A stretch of 64,000 nt of DNA from Enterococcus sp. 9E7_DIV0242 (GCF_002140975.2 NZ_CP147247.1:806001-870000); one strand, 5' to 3'; counted from the stretch's first letter, positions 52,602-62,147 are shown. Notes: generated from the sequence alone by a model not told the origin. A program made the numbers and translations.

Positions 52602-55238
52602 TCATTTCCTGCCATCAAAAAAATTGATTTCCCAGCTTTCATTTTCAAAGGCGAAAAATTGTTCTCCTCCGCGATACAAGCTGCCCTCTTTGCGCGTGAT
52701 CGGCAAAACATAAAAGCCCCAGCTGTTTTCGTTGGCATAAACGAAAAATTTGATTTCCTCATTTTCGATAGTATCGACGTCGTCCTGACGAATGTAGCGG
52801 GTATAGCTTGTATTGATTTCCTGATAGGTCACTGGTACGTAGCGCTCTGTTTTATTGTGGTACAAGAAGCTAGTATGGGCCTCCTCTCCATCGCTGCGAA
52901 GGTAAAAGCGAACCTCTTTCACGTTATAGTCTTTAGAGATAAAGCCGCTGACTTGCGTGAGCTTGTCCTTGCGTAAAAGCAATTGAATGATTTCTCCGTG
53001 ATGATCCAAAGCGTAGACTGTATAAGGAATTTCTGGAATCGCATTGATCAGCTTCGGCCGAATCACAGCTGTCTTACAAGATTCCAAGTAGCGGATCGAG
53101 CCATTTAAGCAAGATAGCTTCAGATCCATCAACGGGTTCTCCTTTTGGCGAAACTCAATGTTTTTCCCAGCAATGAATTCCTTCAGCGCTTCTCTGAACA
53201 ACGGGATTTTACAGGACTGTCCAGTCATTTTGATGATAGAAAAATTCTGCAGCTCCCCCCTTTCATACAGCTCTTCAAAGAATTTTTTGACAATAGAATA
53301 GATGTCTCCTCGAATCAGGCTATTGATCTCATTTCGATTGATACTCATTTCCGGAATCTGATACACATAATCCAGCCTGCCCTTGTCAAACAGTGATAGC
53401 TTGAAGCTTTTACTATCATCCACTATTGATTCGCCAGAGTATTGTTTCGAGCTCCCCATATTCAGCTGCCATGTATCTGACAATTCAAAAAAGCGATGTT
53501 TGATTGTTTCTGCAAGCTTCCAAAGGAAATAATAGTTATTTTGTACTCGTTTATACATGTCGTAATTTTGGTTGCGGTAAGCACTGAATTGAGTTGGAAG
53601 CAATTGTTCGGCTTCTTGATAGATGGCTTCAAACTGCTGGTAGAAAGCGTCACGTCCATACCCATCAATGTAGCGATAGCTGTCATTCATATCTCCCGGA
53701 AACCACTCATCGACTCGAGCAAATGCTTCCTTTTGGTAATACGCCGCAAATCTAATTTTCAGAAGTTGCAAAATACGATAGGTTAGATTGTTCCCGCCAA
53801 AATTGACATCCCCATTTTCAAAGGTCGTTTGAATCGTCACCTCATAAGAAACTCGACTGTCTTCAATTTTGAAAATACAAGAAGACAAATCTGTAGTTCC
53901 CCCTCCACAATCGAAGATCAACGCTTGGTACTCTTCTCCATCCATAAAGTTCTTTTGATCGATCTGATTGGCTATCGTGTTGTAAAGCACTGAAATGCCT
54001 TCGTCCAAGGCTTTTTGGTGCTCGATTTGATACGTTGGAAACAGTTCACGAAACATCGTAATAAATTGATGCTTCATTTTTACCGGGCTAGACACATGAA
54101 GATGGGTAAAGCGGCACTTGAATTGCTGCTCAGCATGCTGGATCATATATGTAATAAATGCTTGGATAATGGCTCCTCTAGTCACAGATGCGGTGTTTCC
54201 AATCAGGTCTACAACAGTCTCTGTGCGATCGTACGAGTGGACCCAACGTTTCAGCTCATAAAATGTCGTGCCAAAATGTTCATCGATACGTGAAACGCTG
54301 TCCCCATTCAGTGCCTGATAGCCAAACTGATAGGTCACGTCCTTTTCGGATGAACAGCTGCTTATCCCAGCAACAGTAGGCAAAAGCGGAGACCAGCTGC
54401 TTTCACTTGCATAGGTCGTGCTAGTTTCAAAGGTCACATAATTGATCTTATCCTGTTGCAAGCTGCCATTTAACAGCTCATGCGTGTTCATCAACTCTTG
54501 ATAGTCACTGCCGATATAAACACCGGCTGTAGAATTACTTGTGCCAAAATCGATAGCCAGGACTTGATCCGTCTGCGGTACCTCCAGAATCTCTAAATCC
54601 AGTAACGGGACATCAAAATAATCGACCGGGGCATTCAACATCTGTTCATGCCCCATATATACATCAAAGAGATACTCTGATTCCAACGGTTTAAAATAAA
54701 GCAAATGGTATACCTTATTTCTTGAAGGCTCGATTTTCATTCCTTTGTTCATGCATAAAGCAAACCGCTGATTCGTCTCATCCACTGCACGCAGGTTGAA
54801 AATGCCGCATAGCTCTCGTTGATCATTGATCAACAAAACATTCGATGTCTGCAAAAATGGCGATGACGTTTCGACAATATATTGATCTCTTGCCTCTACT
54901 GCCAAGCATTCATATACAGTTAGCTTTGCCGGATTAAGGATGGTGTCTCTCTTCGTCAGCTCATTGCCAAGATGTCTGTCCACTAGCTTCTTTACTCGTG
55001 AATAACCAGCCTCATCAGGGGACAGAATCAAGGTGTCTTCATTCAAGCCGCGAAAATGCAGAATGGTTTCGATAAAACGCTCCCGGTCTAAGGTACTGGC
55101 AATTCCCTTGACTAATTTTTCCTTATAGCAAATGTCCCGCAGCTGTAAAGTCGTTAGGCGTTCAAGAGACTGTCTTGAATAACGATTAAGGTTTCTTTTT
55201 TGATAGACTTTTTCTAAATGTGACTGATACAAACTCAT
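52602..55238 (-). CDS. Hsp70/actin-fold ATPase of the injection locus
   Basis: 878 residues. An N-terminal region of about 215 residues precedes the nucleotide-binding fold. The first phosphate loop is QVLAIDFGTSNSTAGVYIGS near residue 222 and the second is LIFDCGGGTTDLSSCIF near residue 435, both typical of Hsp70-type ATPases. MTGQSCKIPLFREAL near residue 680 corresponds to the adenosine region. A beta-rich C-terminal part follows. It resembles large Hsp70-like proteins reported in bacterial secretion clusters. A J-domain protein in the same gene run is its likely co-chaperone. AGAGG precedes the ATG. Confidence 0.82.
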   Translation of the reverse strand: MSLYQSHLEKVYQKRNLNRYSRQSLERLTTLQLRDICYKEKLVKGIASTLDRERFIETILHFRGLNEDTLILSPDEAGYSRVKKLVDRHLGNELTKRDTILNPAKLTVYECLAVEARDQYIVETSSPFLQTSNVLLINDQRELCGIFNLRAVDETNQRFALCMNKGMKIEPSRNKVYHLLYFKPLESEYLFDVYMGHEQMLNAPVDYFDVPLLDLEILEVPQTDQVLAIDFGTSNSTAGVYIGSDYQELMNTHELLNGSLQQDKINYVTFETSTTYASESSWSPLLPTVAGISSCSSEKDVTYQFGYQALNGDSVSRIDEHFGTTFYELKRWVHSYDRTETVVDLIGNTASVTRGAIIQAFITYMIQHAEQQFKCRFTHLHVSSPVKMKHQFITMFRELFPTYQIEHQKALDEGISVLYNTIANQIDQKNFMDGEEYQALIFDCGGGTTDLSSCIFKIEDSRVSYEVTIQTTFENGDVNFGGNNLTYRILQLLKIRFAAYYQKEAFARVDEWFPGDMNDSYRYIDGYGRDAFYQQFEAIYQEAEQLLPTQFSAYRNQNYDMYKRVQNNYYFLWKLAETIKHRFFELSDTWQLNMGSSKQYSGESIVDDSKSFKLSLFDKGRLDYVYQIPEMSINRNEINSLIRGDIYSIVKKFFEELYERGELQNFSIIKMTGQSCKIPLFREALKEFIAGKNIEFRQKENPLMDLKLSCLNGSIRYLESCKTAVIRPKLINAIPEIPYTVYALDHHGEIIQLLLRKDKLTQVSGFISKDYNVKEVRFYLRSDGEEAHTSFLYHNKTERYVPVTYQEINTSYTRYIRQDDVDTIENEEIKFFVYANENSWGFYVLPITRKEGSLYRGGEQFFAFENESWEINFFDGRK

Positions 55239-55263
55239 TGCTTACACCTCTTGGATTAGTTGA

Positions 55264-55953
55264 TTAGAATAGAACCAGTTCGTCGATTTTCATAAAAGCA
55301 TCCACGGCTAGAATACCGATCATATGCTCATAATAAATGGCTAAAGAAAATTTAAAGGGCAAAAACAACTCCTTCAGCACAGCAATTTTCTTCTCCTCTA
55401 GTGCCGTTTTCCTTATTTGTAAAAAAATCGTCAGCTCATTTTTTTCGTTCAAATGAACAAATTGAATGGCTTTTGGGTAAACATATTGAATGGTTTCCTT
55501 AAAAATTAGAATCCCTTGATTGGTCTGGTAAAGTCGTAACAAATTTTGGGCAATATGCTTTTGTTCCAAAAAGGAAAAATGCGCATAATTTTTTTGAACC
55601 AGATGCCCAAATAAACCCTTACGGATATCTTCCTGAACAAAAGAAATCTGATATTCTTTCTTATTCATTCCCTGATTCGCATCTAATCGAGCTATATAAT
55701 GGAAAAACAAGTCAAAAAGAATACGTTTTACTTCTTGATTGTCATGATCATCTGGTAGAAACATCTGGTTAAAGATCTTAGAAAAGCGATAATAGGGATT
55801 GATTTCAACTTCCTGATCGATGTCGTGCCCATTTAAGTGCTCAAAATTCACCTCTAGGTAAGGAGAAAAACGTTTCGGGTAGCAATAATTGATCTCCGCT
55901 TCAGTTAGTTGATTTTGATTGGCTTTAACGACCAACTCCCACAAATAATTCAT
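55264..55953 (-). CDS. Conserved injection-locus protein, baseplate candidate B
   Basis: About 229 residues from the ATG at 55953, which overlaps the upstream stop codon (ATGA). The sequence is soluble and mixed alpha/beta, with KRFSPYLEVNFEHLNG and EINPYYRFSKIFNQMF near residues 25-60. No named family is recognised. Tight coupling to the larger protein upstream and place in the run suggest a paired wedge or baseplate component, comparable in position to TssG beside TssF. This is inference. Confidence 0.6.
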   Translation of the reverse strand: MNYLWELVVKANQNQLTEAEINYCYPKRFSPYLEVNFEHLNGHDIDQEVEINPYYRFSKIFNQMFLPDDHDNQEVKRILFDLFFHYIARLDANQGMNKKEYQISFVQEDIRKGLFGHLVQKNYAHFSFLEQKHIAQNLLRLYQTNQGILIFKETIQYVYPKAIQFVHLNEKNELTIFLQIRKTALEEKKIAVLKELFLPFKFSLAIYYEHMIGILAVDAFMKIDELVLF

Positions 55954-57215
55954 AGCAGCTCTCCCAGACAAGTAAACTCCGGAAAATGAAGCTGGATTTC
56001 GGAGACTAAAAAGCTCAACTCATCTCTTGTCGTTAGGCCTTGTTTTTTTGTAGTAAAAGATAAGAGCATCGGTGTTCGATGGACTTCTTCTCGGATATAA
56101 TCCTTTAAAAATGTGTTCACCTCATAGGTCTCTTTTATTGGCGGCAGCTGCTCCAATAGTTCAATTTTTTCCAATGAAAAATTTGCCATCATAGAGTATG
56201 TGTTAATAATTCTGGAAATTTCACACATCGATCGAACGGTAAAATTTTCTCTTCGGGCAAAACGATCCGTGAAAAAATCCTGCTTATGATTGCTTTGTAA
56301 ATCAAGTGCTTCTACTCGTTCGCCCAGCTGTAAGAATTGGTAAATCTGCCAACTCAATACCTTTTCATTTGGTGAGATGACCGTCAATGAATCGATTGAT
56401 TTTCTGACATAATTGATGTTTGCTGCCTTAGTGTCCACTAGATAGCCATGATTGATGCCATATTTTTCAATATTTATGGTATGTTGGTAATTGATGTGGT
56501 CTCTCGCAGGCACTGCGAAACTCTCATTACGTATTTCCAGTAAACGGACATTCCACAAGGGTACATGATCAATTTTCTGATAAGGCTCCATTTCCTGTAG
56601 ATCAAAGCTGATTTTTTTGACCTTTTCCCCCTCAGCTAAGGTCAGATTTTCAATCAAATGAACCCCAATGAACTTATAAATATATGGATGAAGAATGGTC
56701 TTCCATGCTAGACTATTATCTGTAAAATTGATGTACATCTGTTCGAGCTTCTCTAAGTAACCACTGTAGGGCTTGATTTTAAAATCGACAGGGTAGGTTT
56801 CTTGATTAGTTTCAACCGTTCCTTTAAATACTCGCTCGCGACACTCACGCATAAATTTTTGAAATTGAAGATAGTCACACGCAAGATAAACCTTGGAAAT
56901 CAATACCTCCGGCGTAGACTGGATCGCTTCTGTCAGCTGCTCCATTTCTTCAAACTCTCGTAAATCATTTTCGTCTATCGGAAAAAAGAAATCGGCGATT
57001 GGATCTACCTCATCTTTCGGGAGAATGTGGTAATACACATCAAATTGATCCGTATGGTCTTCGATTTCATTGAAAACCTGCTGCTGAATCGCTTCAAACT
57101 GATCCTCGGTATATTCCACCAATCCATTGAACACACCATTGATTATCTGTTTTAAGAGCTTACGGTCATTCAAATCATCGATTCGATCCAGACGACTTTT
57201 CAATAAATCCTTCAT
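55950..57215 (-). CDS. Conserved injection-locus protein, baseplate candidate A
   Basis: 421 residues, soluble, with an acidic helical N terminus (LDRIDDLNDRKLLKQIINGV, then LPKDEVDPIADFFFPIDEND) and a beta-rich second half (VPLWNVRLLEIRNESFAVPA, SIDSLTVISPNEKVLSWQIY, TPMLLSFTTKKQGLTTRDEL). I cannot name the family. The size, the beta-rich C-terminal half and coupling to the next gene are similar to a TssF-type baseplate subunit, so I propose that role with low certainty. GGAGG precedes the ATG. Confidence 0.6.
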   Translation of the reverse strand: MKDLLKSRLDRIDDLNDRKLLKQIINGVFNGLVEYTEDQFEAIQQQVFNEIEDHTDQFDVYYHILPKDEVDPIADFFFPIDENDLREFEEMEQLTEAIQSTPEVLISKVYLACDYLQFQKFMRECRERVFKGTVETNQETYPVDFKIKPYSGYLEKLEQMYINFTDNSLAWKTILHPYIYKFIGVHLIENLTLAEGEKVKKISFDLQEMEPYQKIDHVPLWNVRLLEIRNESFAVPARDHINYQHTINIEKYGINHGYLVDTKAANINYVRKSIDSLTVISPNEKVLSWQIYQFLQLGERVEALDLQSNHKQDFFTDRFARRENFTVRSMCEISRIINTYSMMANFSLEKIELLEQLPPIKETYEVNTFLKDYIREEVHRTPMLLSFTTKKQGLTTRDELSFLVSEIQLHFPEFTCLGELL

Positions 57216-57282
57216 TCACACATCCTCCTTCTTTAGAAAATTGACGACATCTTATTTTGATGAAAACTTGCCTCTTCATGGG

Positions 57283-59130
57283 TCAATTGCTCCATGCTCC
57301 GGCATTCTGGTTCTGTTGCGGTTGTGCTTGAGCGGCTTGAGCCGCTTCTGCTTCCTGCGCCGCTTTTTCAGCCTCTTCCTGAGCTGTTTTTGCCGCGGCT
57401 TTCAGCCCAAGAGCTGTCTCGATTTTTCGTTCTACCTGCAGCACTCTGGTATTATTATTTGCCTCTTGGAAAATCAGCTGTGCCCCGCGATAGTACTCGA
57501 CAGCTAAATCATATTCTGATTTTCCTAAGGCTGTATCGCCCTGTGCTTCCAGACTGATCGCTACATCTTCCTGTTTGGCATTCTCTGCCTTGCTTTGCTC
57601 CGCACGAATTTTTTCCGCCTGCGCACGCATTTGACTGGCTTTATCCGAGAACCCGGCAGCATCATATTGATCGGCAATACCATCATAGCGATCCGCTAAA
57701 TCTTTATCTTCGCCATTTTCTCCTGCTTGCTCTGCTTCGCTCGCTGCTTTATCTGCTTCTGCTTTCGTTGCATCCTTATTCGCTAAATCTTGCTTCGAAC
57801 GAGCAGTATCCAGCTTCACGTTCAGATCCTTGACCTTATTTTGATCCCCCAATTCAACAGCAGCCAGCTTCGCTTCCTGATAAGAAGCGATTGCCGCTTC
57901 ATACTGCTCTGCCTCCAGCTGCGTATCGCCCAGCTTTTCAAGGTCGTTGATATAGACCTTCTTTTTGAAATAGTCCAAATGCGTGTTCACGTATTCCAAG
58001 CTAAAAATGCTTAGCACTTTTTCATGATCGACTAAGTAATCTCGGGCAGATGTATAGCGTTTTTTCGCTGTATCGATATCCTCTTTTTCCGCACTGGCAT
58101 CGCCATCTACTAAAAACTGAGACATTTTTTCTTTTTTATCCAAACGTTTCAACGGATAATTATTGACCTTTTCCCGCTCCTTAATTGCGGCAGCATAGCT
58201 TTCTAGCGCCCGTTTGTAGTTTTCCTCTACAACAAAATTATCTGCCTTTCGTTCAACAGAAAGCACCTTTTGAATCTGCTCCTCACGCTTCACTCTGTTC
58301 CGATGGGCAACAAATAACAGGATGCTAATGACGATGACAATCGGTAAGGCTATGAGTAAAATCTTTTTGGCTTTCTTCCACCCATCCTTATTTTTCACAA
58401 ACAGCTTGTTGATCATCACGATCGCTGCTGAATAGTTACTTAACTGGTCTGGCTGTTTACTCAGAAGCAAGTCTTCCAGATTGTCGATTACCTCCTGAGA
58501 GCTTTTGGCTTCATGAAGCGCGTCTAAAATCTCTATATCTGTGATATACTCCCACATGCCTACAGTCGTAAGGACCAGAGTATCCATCTCGTGCAATTTT
58601 CTTTTTTCAGATATGAACGGCTTCAATCGTCTGGCCATCCCCAAATAGCTGGTTAAATTATTTCGTTCTTCAAAACCAAGAGAGCGATCCAACGGAAAGA
58701 CTTCCTGATCAACCAATTCCTGATAATAGCTTTGATCTTTACTGGCAAAACGAATTTTTCCGTTGTAGACACATTGCAAATGAACATTACCGGCACTGGC
58801 CCAGCGAACATTCATATAATCCGAAACAACGATCATGATGCTGGCTTGAAGGTGATCGCGAACACTGTCACTGATCAGAACATCATGCGCTTCTTTGATC
58901 AACTCCATCATTATTTTTCTCGACATACCAGGGTTGATAATAAAGGAATTTAAAACAGATTTTACTGCCAGTTCCGCACTATTCGCACTTTCACTATCAT
59001 CGATTCCTGAGGCCATTACCCAGCAAGCGAAATCATTTTCTTCTACAAAAGCGAAATAATCCTTATTGTCCAGCCGTCTGCCTGATTCGGATAAATAACA
59101 GGTTTTAAAATTACTATTTTCTTTCCTCAC
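57283..59130 (-). CDS. PP2C-like pseudophosphatase with membrane segment and TPR/coiled-coil tail
   Basis: 615 residues, starting at a GTG seven bases after AAGGAG. Residues about 1-245 have a PP2C outline (RRLDNKDYFAFVEEND, then ACWVMASGIDDSESANSAEL). The usual DG of VADGMGG is SG, the SDG motif reads TVGMWEY and the final DN reads SNYSAAIVM, so most metal ligands are missing. A membrane segment at about 262-282 (ILLIALPIVIVISILLFVAH) is followed by TPR-like helices (NYKRALESYAAAIKE, YEAAIASYQEAKLAAV, YDLAVEYYRGAQLIF). An Ala/Gln-rich end completes the protein. It looks like a scaffold or sensor rather than an enzyme. Confidence 0.8.
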   Translation of the reverse strand: MRKENSNFKTCYLSESGRRLDNKDYFAFVEENDFACWVMASGIDDSESANSAELAVKSVLNSFIINPGMSRKIMMELIKEAHDVLISDSVRDHLQASIMIVVSDYMNVRWASAGNVHLQCVYNGKIRFASKDQSYYQELVDQEVFPLDRSLGFEERNNLTSYLGMARRLKPFISEKRKLHEMDTLVLTTVGMWEYITDIEILDALHEAKSSQEVIDNLEDLLLSKQPDQLSNYSAAIVMINKLFVKNKDGWKKAKKILLIALPIVIVISILLFVAHRNRVKREEQIQKVLSVERKADNFVVEENYKRALESYAAAIKEREKVNNYPLKRLDKKEKMSQFLVDGDASAEKEDIDTAKKRYTSARDYLVDHEKVLSIFSLEYVNTHLDYFKKKVYINDLEKLGDTQLEAEQYEAAIASYQEAKLAAVELGDQNKVKDLNVKLDTARSKQDLANKDATKAEADKAASEAEQAGENGEDKDLADRYDGIADQYDAAGFSDKASQMRAQAEKIRAEQSKAENAKQEDVAISLEAQGDTALGKSEYDLAVEYYRGAQLIFQEANNNTRVLQVERKIETALGLKAAAKTAQEEAEKAAQEAEAAQAAQAQPQQNQNAGAWSN

Positions 59131-59198
59131 GATTTAACTCCTTCACTCTTTTCCCAGCTGGTGGTTCTTTTTTACCTCTCACCATCCAACGACCTACT

Positions 59199-60020
59199 TT
59201 ATGAAAACCATCTGAATTTTTCGATTGCTAAAAATTTCACCGGTTCTGTCTTGTTGTGTTTTTTTTGCAGGCTCAATTGAATATCCACAACGATTTCAGT
59301 TAGTTTCTTTGATTGGTTCAACAACGCTTCCTTTTCGATTTGCGAAAGCAGCTCATCTACCTGATGGTTACACAAAAATAGCTGATCTCTACGTTTCAAC
59401 GAAATCGCCTGTTGACTCATTTCGATTTTTTTAAGATTTTCAAAGCCCAAATAGCTCGTTAATTCATTTCTCAAGGTATTCCCTTGAACTCTGTTTTCTG
59501 AAATCTGACCAGATAAAATCTTCTCTCGTAAACGGTACTTATATAAATCTCTTTGGTTCAGCCTGGTCAACTTCTCTCGATTTAAGTAAATAGAGATATT
59601 TCCTGAGCTAGCCCAATAAAGTTTTTGATTTGTTATGTAAACAAGCCCCAATGAACAGCCGCCGCTCTGTGCATTACTATGTTCACTAATTTTTTTATGG
59701 CTTTCTAAAAAACAGCGTTTTATAAAATCCTGAGGCGCTTCAAAGCTTTCCTTCTTTTCAAAAAAATCCAAAATGATTTTTTCTGCTAGCTGAGAAGATT
59801 GGTCTCCAACCCCCGTTGGCCCCACACCAGCTGTTAAAAATGCTAAGAAACCCTGCTCATTTTCTACAAAAGTTGTCACATCAACGCTTTCCTGACTTTG
59901 AATAGAGCGACCTGCACCAACCATTTTTTTATGCTGGATACGAGCCAGCCAAATCCTAAGAAGAAGAAGTAAGCCAATGAGTGAAACCAACAGCACTAAT
60001 GGATCATTTAGTTTCATCAT
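59199..60020 (-). CDS. Membrane-anchored PP2C-like pseudophosphatase
   Basis: 273 residues. An N-terminal membrane segment (PLVLLVSLIGLLLLLRIWLA) is followed by a PP2C-like domain. The DG motif region reads LTAGVGPTGVGDQSSQL and the SDG position reads LFLCNHQVDEL. No C-terminal DN motif is seen. Metal-binding residues are therefore largely lost, as in its downstream paralogue. It lies between the FHA genes and the larger PP2C-like gene. In T6SS, a PppA phosphatase sits in this neighbourhood; here it seems catalytically inactive. Confidence 0.75.
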   Translation of the reverse strand: MMKLNDPLVLLVSLIGLLLLLRIWLARIQHKKMVGAGRSIQSQESVDVTTFVENEQGFLAFLTAGVGPTGVGDQSSQLAEKIILDFFEKKESFEAPQDFIKRCFLESHKKISEHSNAQSGGCSLGLVYITNQKLYWASSGNISIYLNREKLTRLNQRDLYKYRLREKILSGQISENRVQGNTLRNELTSYLGFENLKKIEMSQQAISLKRRDQLFLCNHQVDELLSQIEKEALLNQSKKLTEIVVDIQLSLQKKHNKTEPVKFLAIEKFRWFS

Positions 60021-60024
60021 TTGT

Positions 60025-60552
60025 TCAATCCTCTGATTTCAAGCTTTCCCATTCAAAATGTTCTCCACATAAAGGAATAAATAGAAACTGGCTGTTTCCA
60101 AGCTGGATGACATCATATGGATTCAACTCCACCGGTGTATAGACCGCTTCATTATTCAAATAAACCAGTCCTTGTGAATCCCCTGGTAGAATCAATGTAC
60201 TTCTTTTTAAAGGATCGTAAGCTACGATGGCATGGTTTCTCCGAGCAATGCGATTGTCTCCCAAAATTTGGATTTGCATATCATCGGAACGACCAATAAA
60301 GTTTTTCTCTGCCATGATACGGTAGTCTCGTCCCATTTGAGGTCCCTTGATACATACCAACCAGCCCACGACCGGATCGATCAACTCAAGCTCATCCATG
60401 TATTCGCTCTCTTCATCAAATGTGGCATCCGTGGCATCTGCCGTCTTTTTCGATGTGTCCTCCTTTACATGCATATTGCAGTAAGGACAAATATTCCCAT
60501 ATCTTCTGGAACTAAAAATGTGCCCATTTCCACAACGAATCAATCCACCCAT
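60025..60552 (-). CDS. FHA-domain protein with N-terminal zinc ribbon
   Basis: About 175 residues from the ATG at 60552 (GGAG lies upstream); longer starts at 60567 or 60621 are possible. An N-terminal ribbon RCGNGHIFSSRRYGNICPYC is followed by an FHA domain at residues about 85-165 (KNFIGRSDDMQIQILGD, IARRNHAIVAYD, VYLNNEAVYTPVELNPYDVI). The Arg of GRS is present, but the usual Ser before the RxxHA motif is Ala. Phosphothreonine binding may be altered. It lies between the membrane FHA protein and the PP2C-like genes. Confidence 0.85.
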   Translation of the reverse strand: MGGLIRCGNGHIFSSRRYGNICPYCNMHVKEDTSKKTADATDATFDEESEYMDELELIDPVVGWLVCIKGPQMGRDYRIMAEKNFIGRSDDMQIQILGDNRIARRNHAIVAYDPLKRSTLILPGDSQGLVYLNNEAVYTPVELNPYDVIQLGNSQFLFIPLCGEHFEWESLKSED

Positions 60553-60581
60553 TCTCTCCAACTCCATTCTTCTTTGTTCTT

Positions 60582-61109
60582 TTATTGAATAATCAATTTT
60601 GTTTTTCCAATATAAATCCAATCGTTTTTCTTCAGCTTGTATGGTTGATTTTTCAATTTATAGATATCTGCTTCTATTTCTGATTTGACTCCTGTCCCAT
60701 TCCGACTCCCTAAATCCTCCAAATACCATTCCCCCTCAACAAGGTTCATAATGGCGTGTTCTCGGGCAATCAGTACAGCATATTCCGTCTCGCCTAAATC
60801 AATATCTACGGACTGATTCTTATAAGTTTTTCCAATAACCAACGATTGCTCTCCGGCGATATGCCAATTTTTTTTCACTTCTCCGGCATCATTGACTAGC
60901 ATCAGATGGTTGACTGCTGCTCTTTTCGGAAACAGCTTTCTGTTCTTAAAACCGTACCAATAAATAAAAAGAATAATAGCAAACACTGTACAGCCTAAAA
61001 GAGAAAATACTGTCCACGATGGATACTTGTAGTAAAATGCGATGAAGCACGCTGCTGATAATAACAGGAGAATACTGATTTCTAAAATGACTACTTGTTT
61101 TTGTCTCAT
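60582..61109 (-). CDS. Membrane-anchored FHA-domain protein
   Basis: 175 residues. Two hydrophobic segments at the N terminus (VILEISILLLLSAACFIAFY and FSLLGCTVFAIILFIYWYGF) are followed by a cytoplasmic FHA domain at about 85-175. That domain has SLVIGKTYKN, IAREHAIMN and EDLGSRNGTGV. The conserved Arg of the GR motif is Lys here and the Ser is Ala, while the NGT loop is intact. The ATG at 61109 overlaps the stop codon of the J-domain gene. It probably anchors the assembly to the cytoplasmic membrane. Confidence 0.85.
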   Translation of the reverse strand: MRQKQVVILEISILLLLSAACFIAFYYKYPSWTVFSLLGCTVFAIILFIYWYGFKNRKLFPKRAAVNHLMLVNDAGEVKKNWHIAGEQSLVIGKTYKNQSVDIDLGETEYAVLIAREHAIMNLVEGEWYLEDLGSRNGTGVKSEIEADIYKLKNQPYKLKKNDWIYIGKTKLIIQ

Positions 61110-61546
61110 CACTTACCTCTTTTTTTACCAGTAAAATAATTTTCAAACATAGCGGCAGCATTCAAGGTTTCCTTGGATGTTGCCTTCTTTATTTTCTGAC
61201 CATTTTCTCGAAAACCAAAAAACTGCTCGAAATCTGATGTTGCTCGGTAAAAGCGTTCACGTTCTTCTTGAGAAAATGAGTTGTCTTCTGTTTTTGTTTG
61301 TTGTTCAGTCCAATGCTCCGCTGATTGTGTATTACTTTGACGCATCCGCTGCTGGTCATACAGCTTTCGTTTTTCTACGTCACTCAAGACTTGATAAGCT
61401 TCAGATACCTGCAAAAATTTGGCTTCTGCTTCTTTATCTCCAGGATTTCTATCTGGATGAAGCTTTTTTGCAAGTTGACGGTAGGCTTGCTTGATTTCCT
61501 TTGAATCCGCCTGTGGTGAAACGTTTAATAGTTGATAATAGTCCAA
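61109..61546 (-). CDS. DnaJ (J-domain) protein
   Basis: About 145 residues from the TTG at 61546, eight bases after AAAGGAG; this gives the typical start [13 protein letters not shown], while the upstream TTG at 61567 lacks a site. The J domain (residues 1-65) has an intact HPD in [17 protein letters not shown]. The C-terminal half is charged with no zinc finger or substrate-binding domain. It is the likely partner of the Hsp70-like ATPase of the same run. It follows the tube gene after a hairpin attenuator. Confidence 0.9.
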   Translation of the reverse strand: MDYYQLLNVSPQADSKEIKQAYRQLAKKLHPDRNPGDKEAEAKFLQVSEAYQVLSDVEKRKLYDQQRMRQSNTQSAEHWTEQQTKTEDNSFSQEERERFYRATSDFEQFFGFRENGQKIKKATSKETLNAAAMFENYFTGKKRGK

Positions 61547-61575
61547 TCCCTTTTCTCCTTTCAGCAAATGAAGAA

Positions 61576-61605
61576 GAGGCTGAGACCAAACTAGATCTCA
61601 GCCTC
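61576..61605 (-). terminator. Hairpin attenuator after the tube gene
   Basis: Perfect 10-bp arms GAGGCTGAGA and TCTCAGCCTC with a 10-base loop, on the minus strand followed by TTCTTCATTT. The weak T tract suggests partial termination. It would let sheath and tube be made in excess over the downstream genes, in line with their need for many copies. Confidence 0.72.
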
Positions 61606-61656
61606 TCAATCAGATCAAGCCTTGCTCATACAAGCAGCAGCTTATTCTGTTTAGGA

Positions 61657-62082
61657 TTACATTCCGTATCCGCCTTCTAGCTTCACATTCGCAATCTTAT
61701 CTTTCTTCTGTTTCACACGAAGTGTGAACTCTCCAATTCCTTCTGTGTTGCCGAAGTCCTCAATGTAATCTACGACAAATGCATTTGGGAAATTGATTTG
61801 ACGGACAACTTGCTCCGCACTGATCACTGATACAACTAAATTACGGTAAGAGTCCGCTGCCTCTGCAGGTACTACAGACCATTTAGCAATATTTAACGTA
61901 CTGTCAGCAGCTTCGCCACCGATGGCAGTCAAGATTTTCCCACGAATAACCAGGGATGTCCCAACATCTGTACTACGTGCATTTGAATCATTTGGCGTAT
62001 CCATTTCAAATTGAACAGATAAAATATGCTCAATTCCTAAATCAATTTTGTCCGGTCCTTCGACCATTAGTTTGAAACCCAT
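61657..62082 (-). CDS. Hcp/TssD-like tail-tube protein
   Basis: 141 residues from the ATG at 62082, nine bases after AAGGAG; a TTG at 62091 touches that site. The protein is beta-rich with the tail-tube pattern: DLGIEHILSVQFEMDTPND, RGKILTAIGGEAADSTLNIA, AFVVDYIEDFGNTEGIGEFT and KLEGGYGM at the end. This matches the Hcp/TssD and phage tube fold, which stacks as rings inside the sheath. It lies directly after the sheath gene, as in other contractile systems. I base this on pattern and context. Confidence 0.75.
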   Translation of the reverse strand: MGFKLMVEGPDKIDLGIEHILSVQFEMDTPNDSNARSTDVGTSLVIRGKILTAIGGEAADSTLNIAKWSVVPAEAADSYRNLVVSVISAEQVVRQINFPNAFVVDYIEDFGNTEGIGEFTLRVKQKKDKIANVKLEGGYGM

Positions 62083-62147
62083 TCGTTCCAACTCCTTCTA
62101 TTTTTATTTATTACATTATCGAGAATTTTCTCTCAAAGTAACCATGA

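Noticed and set aside
53145..54379. Several plus-strand frames of 60-96 codons opposite the Hsp70-like gene
   Set aside because: They are antisense shadows of a well-supported long gene and lack ribosome binding sites.
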